Shown: positions 1-7,438 of the stretch, piece after piece
Position numbering within the stretch: the first letter of the stretch is position 1
Layout: every line of letters starts with the position of its first letter
Source of the DNA: Pseudomonadota bacterium
GTDB taxonomy: Bacteria > Pseudomonadota > Gammaproteobacteria > Burkholderiales > Thiobacillaceae
Reading direction: 5' to 3'
Assembly (NCBI GenBank): GCA_021836225.1
Contig: JAKBJA010000188.1
Span: forward strand, 1 to 8,971
DNA length: 8,971 bases
Notes under the pieces: generated by a model
Database searches by the model: none
What the model saw: only the letters and a program-made list of their open reading frames with translations
Told to the model about the DNA's origin: nothing
Position numbers and translations under genes: made by a program

Positions 1-602
1 CCACGCCTTGCAAACAACCCATTCGTGACCACGCCGACGATGTGATTGATCGCCGTTTCCAGCGACACGGGATCGACGATCGACAAACCGTGCACGTCGA
101 GGATGATGTTGCCGTTGTCGGTGGTGAATCCCTCTCTCAACCGGGGTTGTCCGCCCAGCTTGACCAATTCGCGCGCCACATAGGAACGGGCCATCGGAAT
201 CACCTCCACCGGCAGCGGAAACTTGCCCAGCACCCCGACCAGCTTGCTCTCGTCGGCGATGCAGATGAACTTCTTGCTGCATGCTGCCACGATTTTCTCG
301 CGCGTCAGCGCACCGCCGCCACCCTTCACCATGGCGAAGTGCTCGGTGATTTCGTCGGCGCCATCGACGTAGATTTCCAACTCGCCCACGCTGTTGAGAT
401 CCAGTATCTGGATGCCATGGCTCTTCAAGCGCGCAGCAGTGGCCTCGGAACTCGCAACGGCGCCGTCGATGCGGCCCTTGACCTCGGCCAGCGCGTCGAT
501 GAAATAGTTGGCGGTCGAGCCGGTGCCTACCCCGATGATGCCGCCACGGGCATAATCCACCGCGGCACGTGCCACGGCTTGCTTCATTTCGTCCTGAGTC
601 AT
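1..602 (-). CDS. rpiA: Ribose-5-phosphate isomerase A (3' end cut by window edge)
   Basis: The product interconverts ribose 5-phosphate and ribulose 5-phosphate in the cytoplasmic non-oxidative pentose phosphate pathway. Reading the minus strand from the ATG at 602-600 gives 200 codons with no stop. The sequence shows the phosphate-binding loop GTGST (26-30), the DGADE motif (80-84) and [11 protein letters not shown] (93-103). The family's catalytic residues correspond to D80, D83, K93 and E102, each one position earlier than in E. coli RpiA. The reading ends in NGLFAR, so about 18-20 C-terminal residues of a usual ~219-residue protein lie outside the window. The start fits the family N-terminus, although only a weak purine run precedes it. 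The gene is divergent from ilvA, with 79 bases between starts. Identification is very secure. Confidence 0.97.
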   Translation of the reverse strand, partial: MTQDEMKQAVARAAVDYARGGIIGVGTGSTANYFIDALAEVKGRIDGAVASSEATAARLKSHGIQILDLNSVGELEIYVDGADEITEHFAMVKGGGGALTREKIVAACSKKFICIADESKLVGVLGKFPLPVEVIPMARSYVARELVKLGGQPRLREGFTTDNGNIILDVHGLSIVDPVSLETAINHIVGVVTNGLFARR

Positions 603-633
603 GATGTTTTCGTCGATTTGGATGCAGCCGGCT

Positions 634-662
634 AAGATAGCGGCATCGCGCCCTTTTTACAA
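634..662 (-). promoter_or_regulatory. Candidate sigma-70 promoter for rpiA
   Basis: On the minus strand, TTGTAA (657-662) and TATCTT (634-639) are separated by exactly 17 bases. Each box matches four of six consensus positions. Transcription would begin near 627, leaving a leader of about 25 bases before the rpiA ATG at 602. Position and spacing are good and the box matches are moderate. I could not find an equally good promoter for the divergent ilvA in the same gap: TAAGAT (633-638) is a possible plus-strand -10 but has no convincing -35. Confidence 0.4.
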
Positions 663-681
663 ACCTCGCCCCGCTGCCGCC

Positions 682-2199
682 ATGAGCCAACCTGACGATT
701 ACCTCGAACGCATACTCACCTCGCGCGTCTACGACGTGGCGATCGAGTCGCCGCTCGATGTGGCCCACAATCTGTCGCGCCGCCTCAACAACCAGATTCT
801 GCTCAAGCGCGAAGACCTGCAGCCGGTGTTTTCATTCAAGTGCCGCGGCGCCTACAACAGGATGGCGAAGTTGACGCATGCCCAGCTGGCGCGCGGCGTG
901 GTGGCGGCGTCAGCCGGCAACCATGCGCAGGGGGTGGCGCTGGCGGCGCAGAAACTCGGTGTGACGGCGATCATCGTGATGCCGGCGACCACGCCGAAAA
1001 TCAAGGTCGACGCGGTGGCGGCGCGCGGCGCGCAGGTGATCCTGCATGGCGACAATTACGACGAGGCTTGCGCCCACGCGACCCAGATCGCCAGGGAGTC
1101 GAGGGCCACATTCGTCCACCCCTACGACGATCCCGACGTGATCGCCGGGCAGGGCACGGTGGCGATGGAACTGTTGCGCCAGCATCCCGGCCCGATCCAC
1201 TCGGTCTATATCCCGGTTGGCGGCGGCGGACTGATCGCCGGCATGGCGGCCTACATCAAGCGGCTGCGTCCGGAAATCCGCATCGTCGGCGTCGAGCCCG
1301 AAGACGCCGACGCCATGGCGCGCTCGTTGTGCAAGGGCAAGCGCATCACGCTGCCGCGCGTGGGCATTTTTGCCGACGGCGTGGCGGTGAAAACGGTCGG
1401 CAAGGAAACCTTCCGTTTGGCGCAGCTGTACGTCGACGAGATCGTTCGCGTCAACAACGACGCCATCTGCGCTGCGATCAAGGACGTGTTCGAGGACACC
1501 CGCTCGATCCTGGAGCCGGCGGGTGCGCTGTCGATTGCCGGGATGAAGGCCGCGATCGCCGGCGACAAGCTCCGGGGCAAGACGCTGGTGGCGGTTGCTT
1601 CCGGGGCCAATATGAACTTCGACCGCTTGCGCTACATCGCCGAGCGCGCGGAGTTGGGCGAAAAGCGCGAAGCGGTGCTGGCCGTCACCATTCCCGAAAC
1701 GCCGGGCAGCTTCAAGAATTTCTGCAGCCTCCTGGGCGCGCGCAATATCACCGAGTTCAACTACCGCTATTCCGACCCCAAGGTGGCGCGCGTGTTTGTT
1801 GGCCTGTCGGTGCCGGGGGCGGGTGAGAGTGCGCGCGTCGTGGAGCTGCTGCAGCGCCACGGCCTCGAAGCGATCGACCTCACCGACAACGAAATGGCCA
1901 AGCTGCACGTCCGCCATCTGGTGGGTGGACGTGCGCCCGAGGCGGTCAACGAACTGCTGTACCGATTCGAATTTCCGGAACGCCCCGGTGCCCTGATGCA
2001 GTTTCTGCAGAGCATGAGCCGCGGCTGGAACATCAGCCTGTTCCACTACCGCAACCATGGCGCCGACTATGGCCGGGTGCTGGTCGGCATCCAGGTGCCG
2101 GAAAAGGAAAAGCCCAGCTTCCAGAAATTCCTGGACGGGCTGGGCTACCGCTACTGGGACGAATCCCGCAATCCGGCCTACAAGCTGTTTCTTGCCTGA
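682..2199 (+). CDS. ilvA: Biosynthetic threonine ammonia-lyase (threonine deaminase)
   Basis: This PLP enzyme deaminates L-threonine to 2-oxobutanoate, the committed step of isoleucine synthesis, in the cytoplasm. The 505-residue product is close to E. coli IlvA (514). The catalytic domain carries the PLP lysine K53 in SFKCRGAYNRM, SAGNHAQG (77-84), and the phosphate-binding loop PVGGGGL (178-184). The C-terminal third holds two ACT-like regulatory domains, one starting near residue 333 (VTIPETPGSF) and one near 424 (YRFEFPERPGAL). In this family these bind isoleucine (inhibitor) and valine (activator), which marks the biosynthetic rather than the short catabolic type. The reading frame is open back to 601, but I chose the ATG at 682 because MSQPDDYLERILTSRVYDV matches the family N-terminus and the extension would run over the rpiA start and promoter. 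No clear Shine-Dalgarno precedes 682. Confidence 0.97.
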   Translation: MSQPDDYLERILTSRVYDVAIESPLDVAHNLSRRLNNQILLKREDLQPVFSFKCRGAYNRMAKLTHAQLARGVVAASAGNHAQGVALAAQKLGVTAIIVMPATTPKIKVDAVAARGAQVILHGDNYDEACAHATQIARESRATFVHPYDDPDVIAGQGTVAMELLRQHPGPIHSVYIPVGGGGLIAGMAAYIKRLRPEIRIVGVEPEDADAMARSLCKGKRITLPRVGIFADGVAVKTVGKETFRLAQLYVDEIVRVNNDAICAAIKDVFEDTRSILEPAGALSIAGMKAAIAGDKLRGKTLVAVASGANMNFDRLRYIAERAELGEKREAVLAVTIPETPGSFKNFCSLLGARNITEFNYRYSDPKVARVFVGLSVPGAGESARVVELLQRHGLEAIDLTDNEMAKLHVRHLVGGRAPEAVNELLYRFEFPERPGALMQFLQSMSRGWNISLFHYRNHGADYGRVLVGIQVPEKEKPSFQKFLDGLGYRYWDESRNPAYKLFLA

Positions 2200-2202
2200 A
2201 TC

Positions 2203-2394
2203 CTATTTTTTCAGCCCGCAGGTGTTGATGCCGAGCAGGCTGTAGACCGGACAAATCCTGAGCAGCCCGGTGGCGAGCGGCAGCACGCCGATCCAGGCCC
2301 ACACCGGACCATTGAAAAAAGCCACCCAGGCGATGAGGGCGAGGCCTGCAACAATGCGGATGATGCGGTCGATCGTGCCGACGTTGGCTGTCAT
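2203..2394 (-). CDS. Small DUF2892 (YgaP-type) inner membrane protein
   Basis: The 63-residue protein has a short polar N-terminus (MTANVGTIDRIIRIVAG), two hydrophobic stretches (about residues 13-29 and 32-47) joined by FFNGP, and a C-terminal CPVYSLLGINTCGLKK with two cysteines. This pattern is typical of the DUF2892 family, found alone or as the membrane part of rhodanese proteins such as YgaP. The function of stand-alone members is unknown; a link to sulfur or thiol chemistry would be inference from the cysteines and from YgaP. The frame is open to 2475, but the ATG at 2394 is favoured because AAGGAG lies six bases upstream and the family begins here. The gene is convergent with ilvA, with three bases between the two stop codons. 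Confidence 0.85.
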   Translation of the reverse strand: MTANVGTIDRIIRIVAGLALIAWVAFFNGPVWAWIGVLPLATGLLRICPVYSLLGINTCGLKK

Positions 2395-2400
2395 GGGGCG

Positions 2401-2406
2401 CTCCTT
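2401..2406 (-). promoter_or_regulatory. Strong Shine-Dalgarno deciding the DUF2892 start
   Basis: On the minus strand AAGGAG is followed by six bases and then the ATG at 2394-2392. It is a near-ideal ribosome binding site and the best argument for the 63-residue form over the upstream in-frame start at 2475. Confidence 0.8.
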
Positions 2407-2428
2407 GGAACGGGAATAAGCATTTTTC

Positions 2429-2457
2429 ACTATAGCGCGCCTTCGGCGCACTGAGCG
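2429..2457 (-). promoter_or_regulatory. Candidate promoter of the DUF2892 gene, overlapping inverted repeats
   Basis: TATAGT (minus strand, 2429-2434) is a five-of-six match to a -10 box and lies about 35 bases before the ATG at 2394, giving a leader near 27 bases. At a 17-base spacing the -35 position (2452-2457, CGCTCA) is poor. The spacer contains the 5-bp hairpin GCGCC/GGCGC, and the -35 position falls in the arm CTGAGCGA of a larger inverted repeat. A weak -35 covered by palindromes would suit an activated or repressed promoter, but this is inference. Confidence 0.35.
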
Positions 2458-2508
2458 ATGCCGCGAAGCGGCCACCCGGATGGTGGATTTCGCTCAGGCG
2501 ACGGGTGC
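2437..2508. repeat. Cluster of nested inverted repeats in the DUF2892-slt gap
   Basis: Within about 70 bases I see five inverted repeats. GCGCC/GGCGC has a 3-base loop (2437-2449). An 8-bp pair, CTGAGCGA (2451-2458) and TCGCTCAG (2490-2497), encloses two smaller hairpins: GCCGC/GCGGC with loop GAA (2460-2472), and CACC/GGTG (2473-2485). CGGG/CCCG follows near 2502-2511. Either strand could form a three-way-junction shape. The arrangement resembles REP-type or other intergenic palindromic elements, or an operator region. It contains no gene that I can support. Confidence 0.6.
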
Positions 2509-2531
2509 CCGCTGCATGTTACCCTCGCGCC

Positions 2532-4496
2532 ATGCTTCGAATGATCGTGTTTTTTCTGCTGGGGGCGCTGTCCACAGCATCCGTTTGGGCGGCGCCGGGC
2601 GATGCCGCCGTGTTGCGGGCGCAACAGGCGTTTTCCGCACGCAAGCTGGCCAATCTGGAGCGTGCCGCGCGCGACGTGCCGGCCGATCATGTGCTGGCGC
2701 CCGCTGTCGAGTACTGGCGTCTGATGCTGGCGAGCCGCACCGAGGACGCGCGCATCGCCGATTTCCTGGCAAGTCATCCCGGCAGCCGCATGGCCGAAGC
2801 GCTGCGCGCCGACTGGCTGAAATCGCTCGGGGCACGCGAAGCCTGGCCGCTCTATCTGGCCGAGTACCCGCGCCTGGTCAAGCCCGATGCCGCGCATCAG
2901 TGCTATGCCTACCGCGCCGAATGGGCGCAGGGCAATCGCAGCCACCAGCGCGAGGCGGTCACCTTGTGGTTCACTGGCCGCGACATGCCCTCGGCCTGTT
3001 CGCCCCTGTTTGCCCAACTGATCGAGACCGGGCTGATCCGGGAGGAAGACGTCTGGCGCCGCCTGCGGCTGGCGCTGGAAGCGGGCAATCCCAATGTTGC
3101 CAGGGTGGTGGCCAATGCGCTGCCGGAAGCCCAGCGCCCGGCTGCGGCGCTGTTTGATCAGGCCACCCGCGATCCGGCCCGTCTGTTGAATGCCGATACC
3201 ACGCTTGATTTCAACCGGCACGGTGACCGTGAAATCGCGCTCTATGCGTTCGACCAGCTGGCCAGGCGCCGCTCCGACCAGGCGGAACAGGCGCTGGCCA
3301 GGCGGGCCGCGCAATTCACTGCAGAGGAGCTGGGCACGGCCTGGGCACGGCTCGCCACTTGGGCGGCGCGCCGCCATGAAACCACGGCATTGGCCTGGTT
3401 CCAGCAGGCCGGGGCAGCGGTGGCCAGCGACTTTCAGCGCGAATGGTGGGCGCGTGCAGCATTGCGCGCAGGCGACTGGCAAGCCGTTCTGCGCGCAATC
3501 GATGGCATGGACGAGGCGACCCGTGCGCAGCCCGTTTGGCGCTACTGGCGCGCACGCGCCTTGCAGGCCGGCGGCCAGCGCGCCGCGGCCAATCCGCTGT
3601 TTCTGGCGCTGTCGCGCGAGCATCATTACTATGGCCAGCTGGCCCAGGAAGAGCTTGGTCCGGTGGTGCAGGCGCCGCCCATCAACATCAAGATGGCCGG
3701 CGATGACGTCGCGGCCATTGCGCGCCATCCCGGCATCGCGCGCGCGCAGGCCTTTTACGAACTCGGCCTGCGCAGCGAAGCCAGCCTGGAGTGGAACTGG
3801 GCGATCCAGACGCTTGCCGACCCGCAGCTGCTGGCGGCTGCCGAGCTTGCCCGCCGCATGGAATGGTATGACCGCGCCATCAACACTGCCGAGCGCACCC
3901 GCGAACTGCACGATTTCGAATTGCGCTTTCTCGCACCCTACCGCGAGTTGGCGCAGCAGGCCGCGCGCGAAAACGAGATTGACGAAGCCTGGGTGTTCGG
4001 CCTGATGCGGCAGGAAAGCCGCTTCGTCAACGTCGCCCGCTCCAGCGTCGGCGCATCCGGCCTGATGCAGATCATGCCGGCCACCGCGCGCTGGATCGCA
4101 AAACGCCTCGGCATCAAGAAGTTTCATCCGAACGAGATGCAGGATCCGGCCAAAAACATCCAGTTCGGCGCCTACTACCTGAAGCATGTGCAGACCAGCC
4201 TGGACGGATCGCCGGTGCTCGCCACCGCCGCCTACAATGCTGGCCCGAGCCGTGCCCAGCGCTGGCGCGATACCCGGCCGATGGAAGCCGCGGTCTACAT
4301 CGAATCGATCCCGTTCGCCGAAACGCGCGATTACGTCAAGAAAGTGATGAGCAACGCCATGTACTACGCGGCGCGTTTCGGCCAGCCCTCGGTGCTGCTG
4401 AAGGACCGGCTGGGCATGGTGCCACCGCGCAGGGTGCCGGTCACTTCCCTCCCCGATGCAGAGGCCATGCAGCAGGCCGAGCAGGCGGACGAGTAG
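2532..4496 (+). CDS. slt: Soluble lytic murein transglycosylase (Slt70 family)
   Basis: The enzyme cleaves the MurNAc-GlcNAc bond of peptidoglycan in the periplasm and leaves 1,6-anhydro-MurNAc ends. The 654-residue product is close to E. coli Slt70 (645). Residues 1-20 form a Sec signal peptide (MLRMIVFFLLGALSTASVWA, cleavage likely before APGD). A long alpha-helical superhelical region (about 25-450) precedes the SLT domain (about 475-600). The catalytic glutamate is E495 in RQESRF, followed by GLMQIMPAT (510-518) and AYNAGP (567-572). The frame is open to a GTG at 2505, but the ATG at 2532 gives the best signal peptide; no good ribosome binding site is seen. The SDR gene starts 71 bases after its stop. 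The family assignment is secure, the exact start less so. Confidence 0.95.
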   Translation: MLRMIVFFLLGALSTASVWAAPGDAAVLRAQQAFSARKLANLERAARDVPADHVLAPAVEYWRLMLASRTEDARIADFLASHPGSRMAEALRADWLKSLGAREAWPLYLAEYPRLVKPDAAHQCYAYRAEWAQGNRSHQREAVTLWFTGRDMPSACSPLFAQLIETGLIREEDVWRRLRLALEAGNPNVARVVANALPEAQRPAAALFDQATRDPARLLNADTTLDFNRHGDREIALYAFDQLARRRSDQAEQALARRAAQFTAEELGTAWARLATWAARRHETTALAWFQQAGAAVASDFQREWWARAALRAGDWQAVLRAIDGMDEATRAQPVWRYWRARALQAGGQRAAANPLFLALSREHHYYGQLAQEELGPVVQAPPINIKMAGDDVAAIARHPGIARAQAFYELGLRSEASLEWNWAIQTLADPQLLAAAELARRMEWYDRAINTAERTRELHDFELRFLAPYRELAQQAARENEIDEAWVFGLMRQESRFVNVARSSVGASGLMQIMPATARWIAKRLGIKKFHPNEMQDPAKNIQFGAYYLKHVQTSLDGSPVLATAAYNAGPSRAQRWRDTRPMEAAVYIESIPFAETRDYVKKVMSNAMYYAARFGQPSVLLKDRLGMVPPRRVPVTSLPDAEAMQQAEQADE

Positions 4497-4503
4497 ACCC
4501 AAG

Positions 4504-4517
4504 CGCAAATTTTTGCG
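4504..4517. repeat. Short palindrome between slt and the SDR gene
   Basis: CGCAAATTTTTGCG can pair as CGCAAA with TTTGCG (2-base loop), or as five pairs with a 4-base loop. It lies eight bases after the slt stop. It could be a weak terminator or a protein site, but it lacks the GC-rich stem plus T-run of a standard terminator. Downstream, TAAAAT (4528-4533) and TATATT (4545-4550) look like -10 boxes for the next gene, but neither has a convincing -35. Confidence 0.3.
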
Positions 4518-4567
4518 ACATCCGGGATAAAATCAGCAACGCCTTATATTCTGAATCGAACCACAAC

Positions 4568-5605
4568 ATGAAGATTGAACGCATCTGCATCCTCGGCGGA
4601 TCCGGCTTTGTCGGCACCCACCTCGTCAGCCAGCTCGCCGCGCGTGGCCTCAATGTGCGCGTGCTCTCCCATCGCCGCGAAATGGCCAAGGAGCTGATCC
4701 TGCTGCCGACGGTGGAGGTGATCGAGGCCGATGTCCACGACCAGCAGGAACTCATTCGCCATTTCCGTGGCATGGATGCTGTCATCAATCTGGTCGGCAT
4801 CCTGCACGAAAGCACGGTCGGCCGTGTCGATCTGCCGAGTGCCCGTCGCGGTGACTTCCAGAAGGTCCACGTCGAACTGCCGCGCAAAGTCATCCACGCC
4901 ATGGGCGAAGCGGGCGTGCATCGCCTGCTGCACATGAGCGCGCTCGGCGCCCATCCGAATTCGCGCTCGGCCTACCAGCGTTCGAAGGGCATCGCCGAGG
5001 CGCTGGTGCGCGAAGCGGGGCGGCACCACATTGAACACGAAAACTGGTACCTCAACGGACCCAAGTTCATCCATGGCTATGGCCTCAACGTCACGATCTT
5101 CCGCCCCTCGGTGATCTTCGGCCGCGGCGACTCCTTCCTGTCGATGTTCGCCAGGATGCTGAAGCTGTTCCCCGTATTGCCGCTGGCCGGCGCGGGTGCG
5201 CGCTTTGCGCCGGTGCACGTCGAGGACGTCGCGCGTGCCTTCGCCGACAGCCTCGACAACCCGGCAACCTATGGCCAGACCTACGAGCTGTGTGGCCCCA
5301 AGACCTACACCCTGCAGGAACTGGTCAGCTATGTCGGCGAGGTGATCGGCAAGAAGCGCAGCATTCTGCCGTTGGGTAAATGGACCTCGTATTTCCAGGC
5401 TTGGGCGCTGGAATTCAAGCCGGGCAAAAAACTGATGACGCGCGACAATTATTACGCCATGGGCACGGACAACGTCTGTGCCGGCGGCTGGCCGTCGGTG
5501 TTTGCTTTCCAGCCGGCCTCGCTCGAGGCCATCGCACCTGAATACCTGCGCGCCGACACGCCGCGTGCGCGGTACGAGGATTACCGCGAAAACGCCCGCC
5601 GTTAA
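4568..5605 (+). CDS. NDUFA9-like SDR-family NAD(P)-binding protein with an internal insertion
   Basis: The 345-residue protein is an extended/atypical short-chain dehydrogenase resembling the bacterial relatives of mitochondrial complex I subunit NDUFA9. It begins with a Rossmann fold carrying the dinucleotide loop GGSGFVG (10-16). It continues with DAVINLVGILHE (70-81), a YxxxK pair at Y136/K140 (AYQRSKG), and TIFRPSVIFGRGD (176-188). The role of bacterial members is poorly defined: nucleotide binding is expected, the substrate is unknown, and a complex I role cannot be assumed here because no nuo genes are in view. Between G151 and L173 there are 21 residues that look additional to the family pattern (see findings). 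cca starts 15 bases after the stop, so co-transcription is likely. The ATG at 4568 is the only start that places the Rossmann loop normally, although its ribosome binding site is weak. Confidence 0.85.
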   Translation: MKIERICILGGSGFVGTHLVSQLAARGLNVRVLSHRREMAKELILLPTVEVIEADVHDQQELIRHFRGMDAVINLVGILHESTVGRVDLPSARRGDFQKVHVELPRKVIHAMGEAGVHRLLHMSALGAHPNSRSAYQRSKGIAEALVREAGRHHIEHENWYLNGPKFIHGYGLNVTIFRPSVIFGRGDSFLSMFARMLKLFPVLPLAGAGARFAPVHVEDVARAFADSLDNPATYGQTYELCGPKTYTLQELVSYVGEVIGKKRSILPLGKWTSYFQAWALEFKPGKKLMTRDNYYAMGTDNVCAGGWPSVFAFQPASLEAIAPEYLRADTPRARYEDYRENARR

Positions 5606-5620
5606 CACGGCCCCGCCGCC

Positions 5621-6844
5621 ATGAAGACCTATATCGTCGGCGGCGCGGTGCGCGACAGGCTATTGGGCCTGCCGGTGGCGGATCGCGACCATGTCGTGGT
5701 CGGTGCCACGCCCGACGATATGGTTGCGCTGGGCTATCAGCCGGTCGGCAAGGATTTTCCGGTCTTTTTGCATCCGGGCAGCCACGAGGAATACGCGCTG
5801 GCGCGTACCGAGCGCAAGTCCGGGCACGGTTACAAAGGCTTCAAGGTCTATGCTGCACCGGAGGTCACGCTGGAAGAGGACCTGCGTCGGCGCGACCTCA
5901 CCATCAACGCGATGGCCGAGGACGAGACCGGCGCGCTGGTCGATCCTTACGGCGGCCAGCGCGATCTGGCCGCGCGTATTTTCCGCCATGTGAGCGAGGC
6001 GTTTGCCGAGGACCCGGTGCGGATCCTGCGCGTCGCGCGCTTCGCCGCCCGCTTCACCGACTTTGCCGTGGCGCCGGAAACCAACGCGCTGATGCGACAG
6101 ATGGTGGACAATGGCGAAGTCGACGCGCTGGTGCCCGAACGGGTGTGGCAGGAAGTCGCGCGCGGCCTGATGGAAGCGCAGCCTTCGCGCATGTTCCGGG
6201 TGCTGCGCGACTGCGGCGCGCTGGCCCGCCTGTTTCCCGAAATCGACTGCCTGTTCGGCGTGCCGCAGCCGCCCGAACATCATCCCGAAGTCGACACCGG
6301 CGACCATGTCATGCTTGTCATCGACTGGGCGGCGCGGCAGGGCATGAGCCTGCCGGTGCGCTTCGCCGCGTTGACGCACGATCTCGGCAAGGGTGACACC
6401 CCGCCTGAGCTGTGGCCCAAACATCATGGCCACGAAGCCCGAAGCGCCGAACGGGTTCGCGTGCTTTGCGAGCGCATCCGCGTGCCGGCCGATTGCCGCG
6501 ACCTCGCCATTGCAGTGGCGCGCGAGCATGGCCTCGTTCACCGCACGCTGGAACTTCGACCCGGCACCCTCGTTGAACTGCTGGAGCGTGTCGACGCATT
6601 CCGCCGCCCCGAGCGTTTCGAGGATTTTCTGCTGGCCTGCGAATGCGATTTCCGCGGCCGCCCCGGTTTCGAGGACACCCCCTTCCCCGAATCGGGCTAT
6701 TTGCGGCAGGCGCTGCGCGCGGCACAGGCCATCGATGCCGCTGCCGTGGCGCGCAGCGTCGAGCCGGCGCACATCCGGGCCGCCATCTTCCAGGCGCGCA
6801 CGGCAGCCGTGGCGGCATGGCGCGATCAGCCGCAAGACCGCTAG
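5621..6844 (+). CDS. cca: Multifunctional CCA-adding tRNA nucleotidyltransferase with HD domain
   Basis: Cca adds or repairs the 3'-terminal CCA of tRNAs from CTP and ATP without a template. The 407-residue protein matches E. coli Cca (412). It has the N-terminal class II polymerase-beta fold: GGAVRD (7-12), metal carboxylates D21 and D23 in [15 protein letters not shown] (89-99), and [15 protein letters not shown] (131-145). The C-terminal half carries an HD domain with [10 protein letters not shown] and the H253-D254 pair in THDLGKGD. In E. coli this domain gives 2',3'-cyclic phosphodiesterase, 2'-nucleotidase and phosphatase activity, so this is the bacterial multifunctional type. The ATG at 5621 places the GGAVRD motif normally; no Shine-Dalgarno is visible, and translation may be coupled to the upstream SDR gene. 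A 142-base gap follows. Confidence 0.97.
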   Translation: MKTYIVGGAVRDRLLGLPVADRDHVVVGATPDDMVALGYQPVGKDFPVFLHPGSHEEYALARTERKSGHGYKGFKVYAAPEVTLEEDLRRRDLTINAMAEDETGALVDPYGGQRDLAARIFRHVSEAFAEDPVRILRVARFAARFTDFAVAPETNALMRQMVDNGEVDALVPERVWQEVARGLMEAQPSRMFRVLRDCGALARLFPEIDCLFGVPQPPEHHPEVDTGDHVMLVIDWAARQGMSLPVRFAALTHDLGKGDTPPELWPKHHGHEARSAERVRVLCERIRVPADCRDLAIAVAREHGLVHRTLELRPGTLVELLERVDAFRRPERFEDFLLACECDFRGRPGFEDTPFPESGYLRQALRAAQAIDAAAVARSVEPAHIRAAIFQARTAAVAAWRDQPQDR

Positions 6845-6915
6845 GCCCTTGCCTGGCCGCGCCGTCAAATTATCCGGACTTTGGCCTGTCGGCTTGTTGA
6901 TTTCGTGTCGGGCAA

Positions 6916-6935
6916 AGCGTGGACTTCAGTCCGCT
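6916..6935 (+). terminator. Possible weak hairpin after cca
   Basis: GGAC-TTCA-GTCC (6921-6932) forms a 4-bp stem with a 4-base loop. It can extend as AGC/GCT (6916-6918 with 6933-6935) across a 2-base bulge. Only a mixed, T-containing stretch follows (6939-6948), not a real T-run. It is the only hairpin I noticed in the 6845-6986 gap, and its role as a terminator is doubtful. Confidence 0.2.
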
Positions 6936-6947
6936 GATGTCTATTCT
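6920..6947 (+). promoter_or_regulatory. Tentative promoter for the lipoprotein-archease-rtcB genes
   Basis: TGGACT (6920-6925) and TATTCT (6942-6947) are 16 bases apart, each matching four of six sigma-70 consensus positions. Transcription would start near 6954, about 33 bases before the lipoprotein ATG. The -35 box overlaps the weak hairpin at 6916-6935. The match is no better than many chance occurrences; position is its main support. Confidence 0.25.
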
Positions 6948-6973
6948 TAGGTGGGTACGCACACTGATTTGCC

Positions 6974-6980
6974 AAAGGGG
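6974..6980 (+). promoter_or_regulatory. Shine-Dalgarno deciding the lipoprotein start
   Basis: AAAGGGG ends six bases before the ATG at 6987. It supports that start over the in-frame GTG at 6951. The ATG also yields a proper lipoprotein signal peptide, whereas the longer form would put a charged, hydrophilic stretch in front of it. Confidence 0.7.
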
Positions 6981-6986
6981 AAACGC

Positions 6987-7403
6987 ATGAAGTCCAGCTT
7001 GCTGATTGTTCTGTTGGCCGCCGCCATGACGCCTGTTGTGGTCGGCTGCGTGGCCGGTCCGGGGTATGGCGAGGTCGCGGTCCGCGACCCGCATTATTCG
7101 GTGAGAGTGGTGTTTACCGATCATGACCGCCGCCTGATCAATGACTATTACGCGCCACGCTACAAAAGCCTGCCTCCCGGTTTGGCCAAGAAGGACAGGC
7201 TTCCCCCCGGTCATGCATGGCGGGCGCGACCCAATCAGCCCATCCATGATGATGCACGCTTGCGCTATCTGCCCTATGAACTGGAACAACGCCTGACGCG
7301 CCTGCCTGCCGATTATGTGCGCGTCGTCATCGGCACCGATGTGGCGATCATGAATGTCCGTACCCGGGTGGTGGTGGACCTCCTGGAGGACATGACCGAC
7401 TGA
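6987..7403 (+). CDS. Small RcnB/CigR-like lipoprotein
   Basis: The 138-residue protein begins with [21 protein letters not shown], a type II signal peptide with lipobox VVGC and lipidated cysteine C21, so it should be membrane-anchored and periplasm-facing. The mature part is polar and basic. It contains [15 protein letters not shown] and, near the C-terminus, [26 protein letters not shown] and [10 protein letters not shown]. This LPPGLAKK...LPxxYVRVVxGxDV pattern recalls the RcnB/CigR family: RcnB is a periplasmic factor in nickel/cobalt homeostasis and CigR an anti-virulence membrane protein in Salmonella. No metal site is evident, so I do not assign a substrate. The archease gene follows after 35 bases on the same strand and could share the transcript. 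Family placement rests on remembered motifs and is moderate. Confidence 0.75.
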   Translation: MKSSLLIVLLAAAMTPVVVGCVAGPGYGEVAVRDPHYSVRVVFTDHDRRLINDYYAPRYKSLPPGLAKKDRLPPGHAWRARPNQPIHDDARLRYLPYELEQRLTRLPADYVRVVIGTDVAIMNVRTRVVVDLLEDMTD

Positions 7404-7438
7404 AGCAAAGCGGACGTCATCTGAAAGGGGCGCCGACA

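Noticed and set aside
42..635. A 197-codon plus-strand open frame at the left edge
   Set aside because: The minus strand encodes RpiA with all catalytic motifs, and the plus frame overlaps both it and the promoter region.
601..681. A 27-codon N-terminal extension of IlvA from the ATG at 601
   Set aside because: It overlaps the first codon of rpiA and the likely rpiA promoter, and the family N-terminus aligns with the ATG at 682.
910..2058. A 382-codon minus-strand open frame inside ilvA
   Set aside because: It lies antisense to a conserved enzyme and reads as low-complexity Arg/His/Asp-rich sequence typical of a shadow frame.
2430..4508. A 692-codon open frame on the minus strand covering all of slt
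   Set aside because: It is exactly antisense to a gene with clear transglycosylase motifs. Its product has no recognisable domain, and long antisense frames are common in GC-rich genes with third-position GC bias.
4497..4567. A promoter for the SDR-cca pair built on TAAAAT (4528) or TATATT (4545)
   Set aside because: Neither -10-like box has a plausible -35 at 16-18 bases, so I did not list a promoter.
5660..6868. A 402-codon minus-strand open frame over cca
   Set aside because: It has no ribosome site or family motif and coincides with the antisense of cca.
6882..6898. A TGGCC...CTTGT pattern upstream of the lipoprotein gene, considered as a sigma-54 site for the rtcB group
   Set aside because: The spacing between the GG and TG elements is off by one and the expected GC at -12 is missing.
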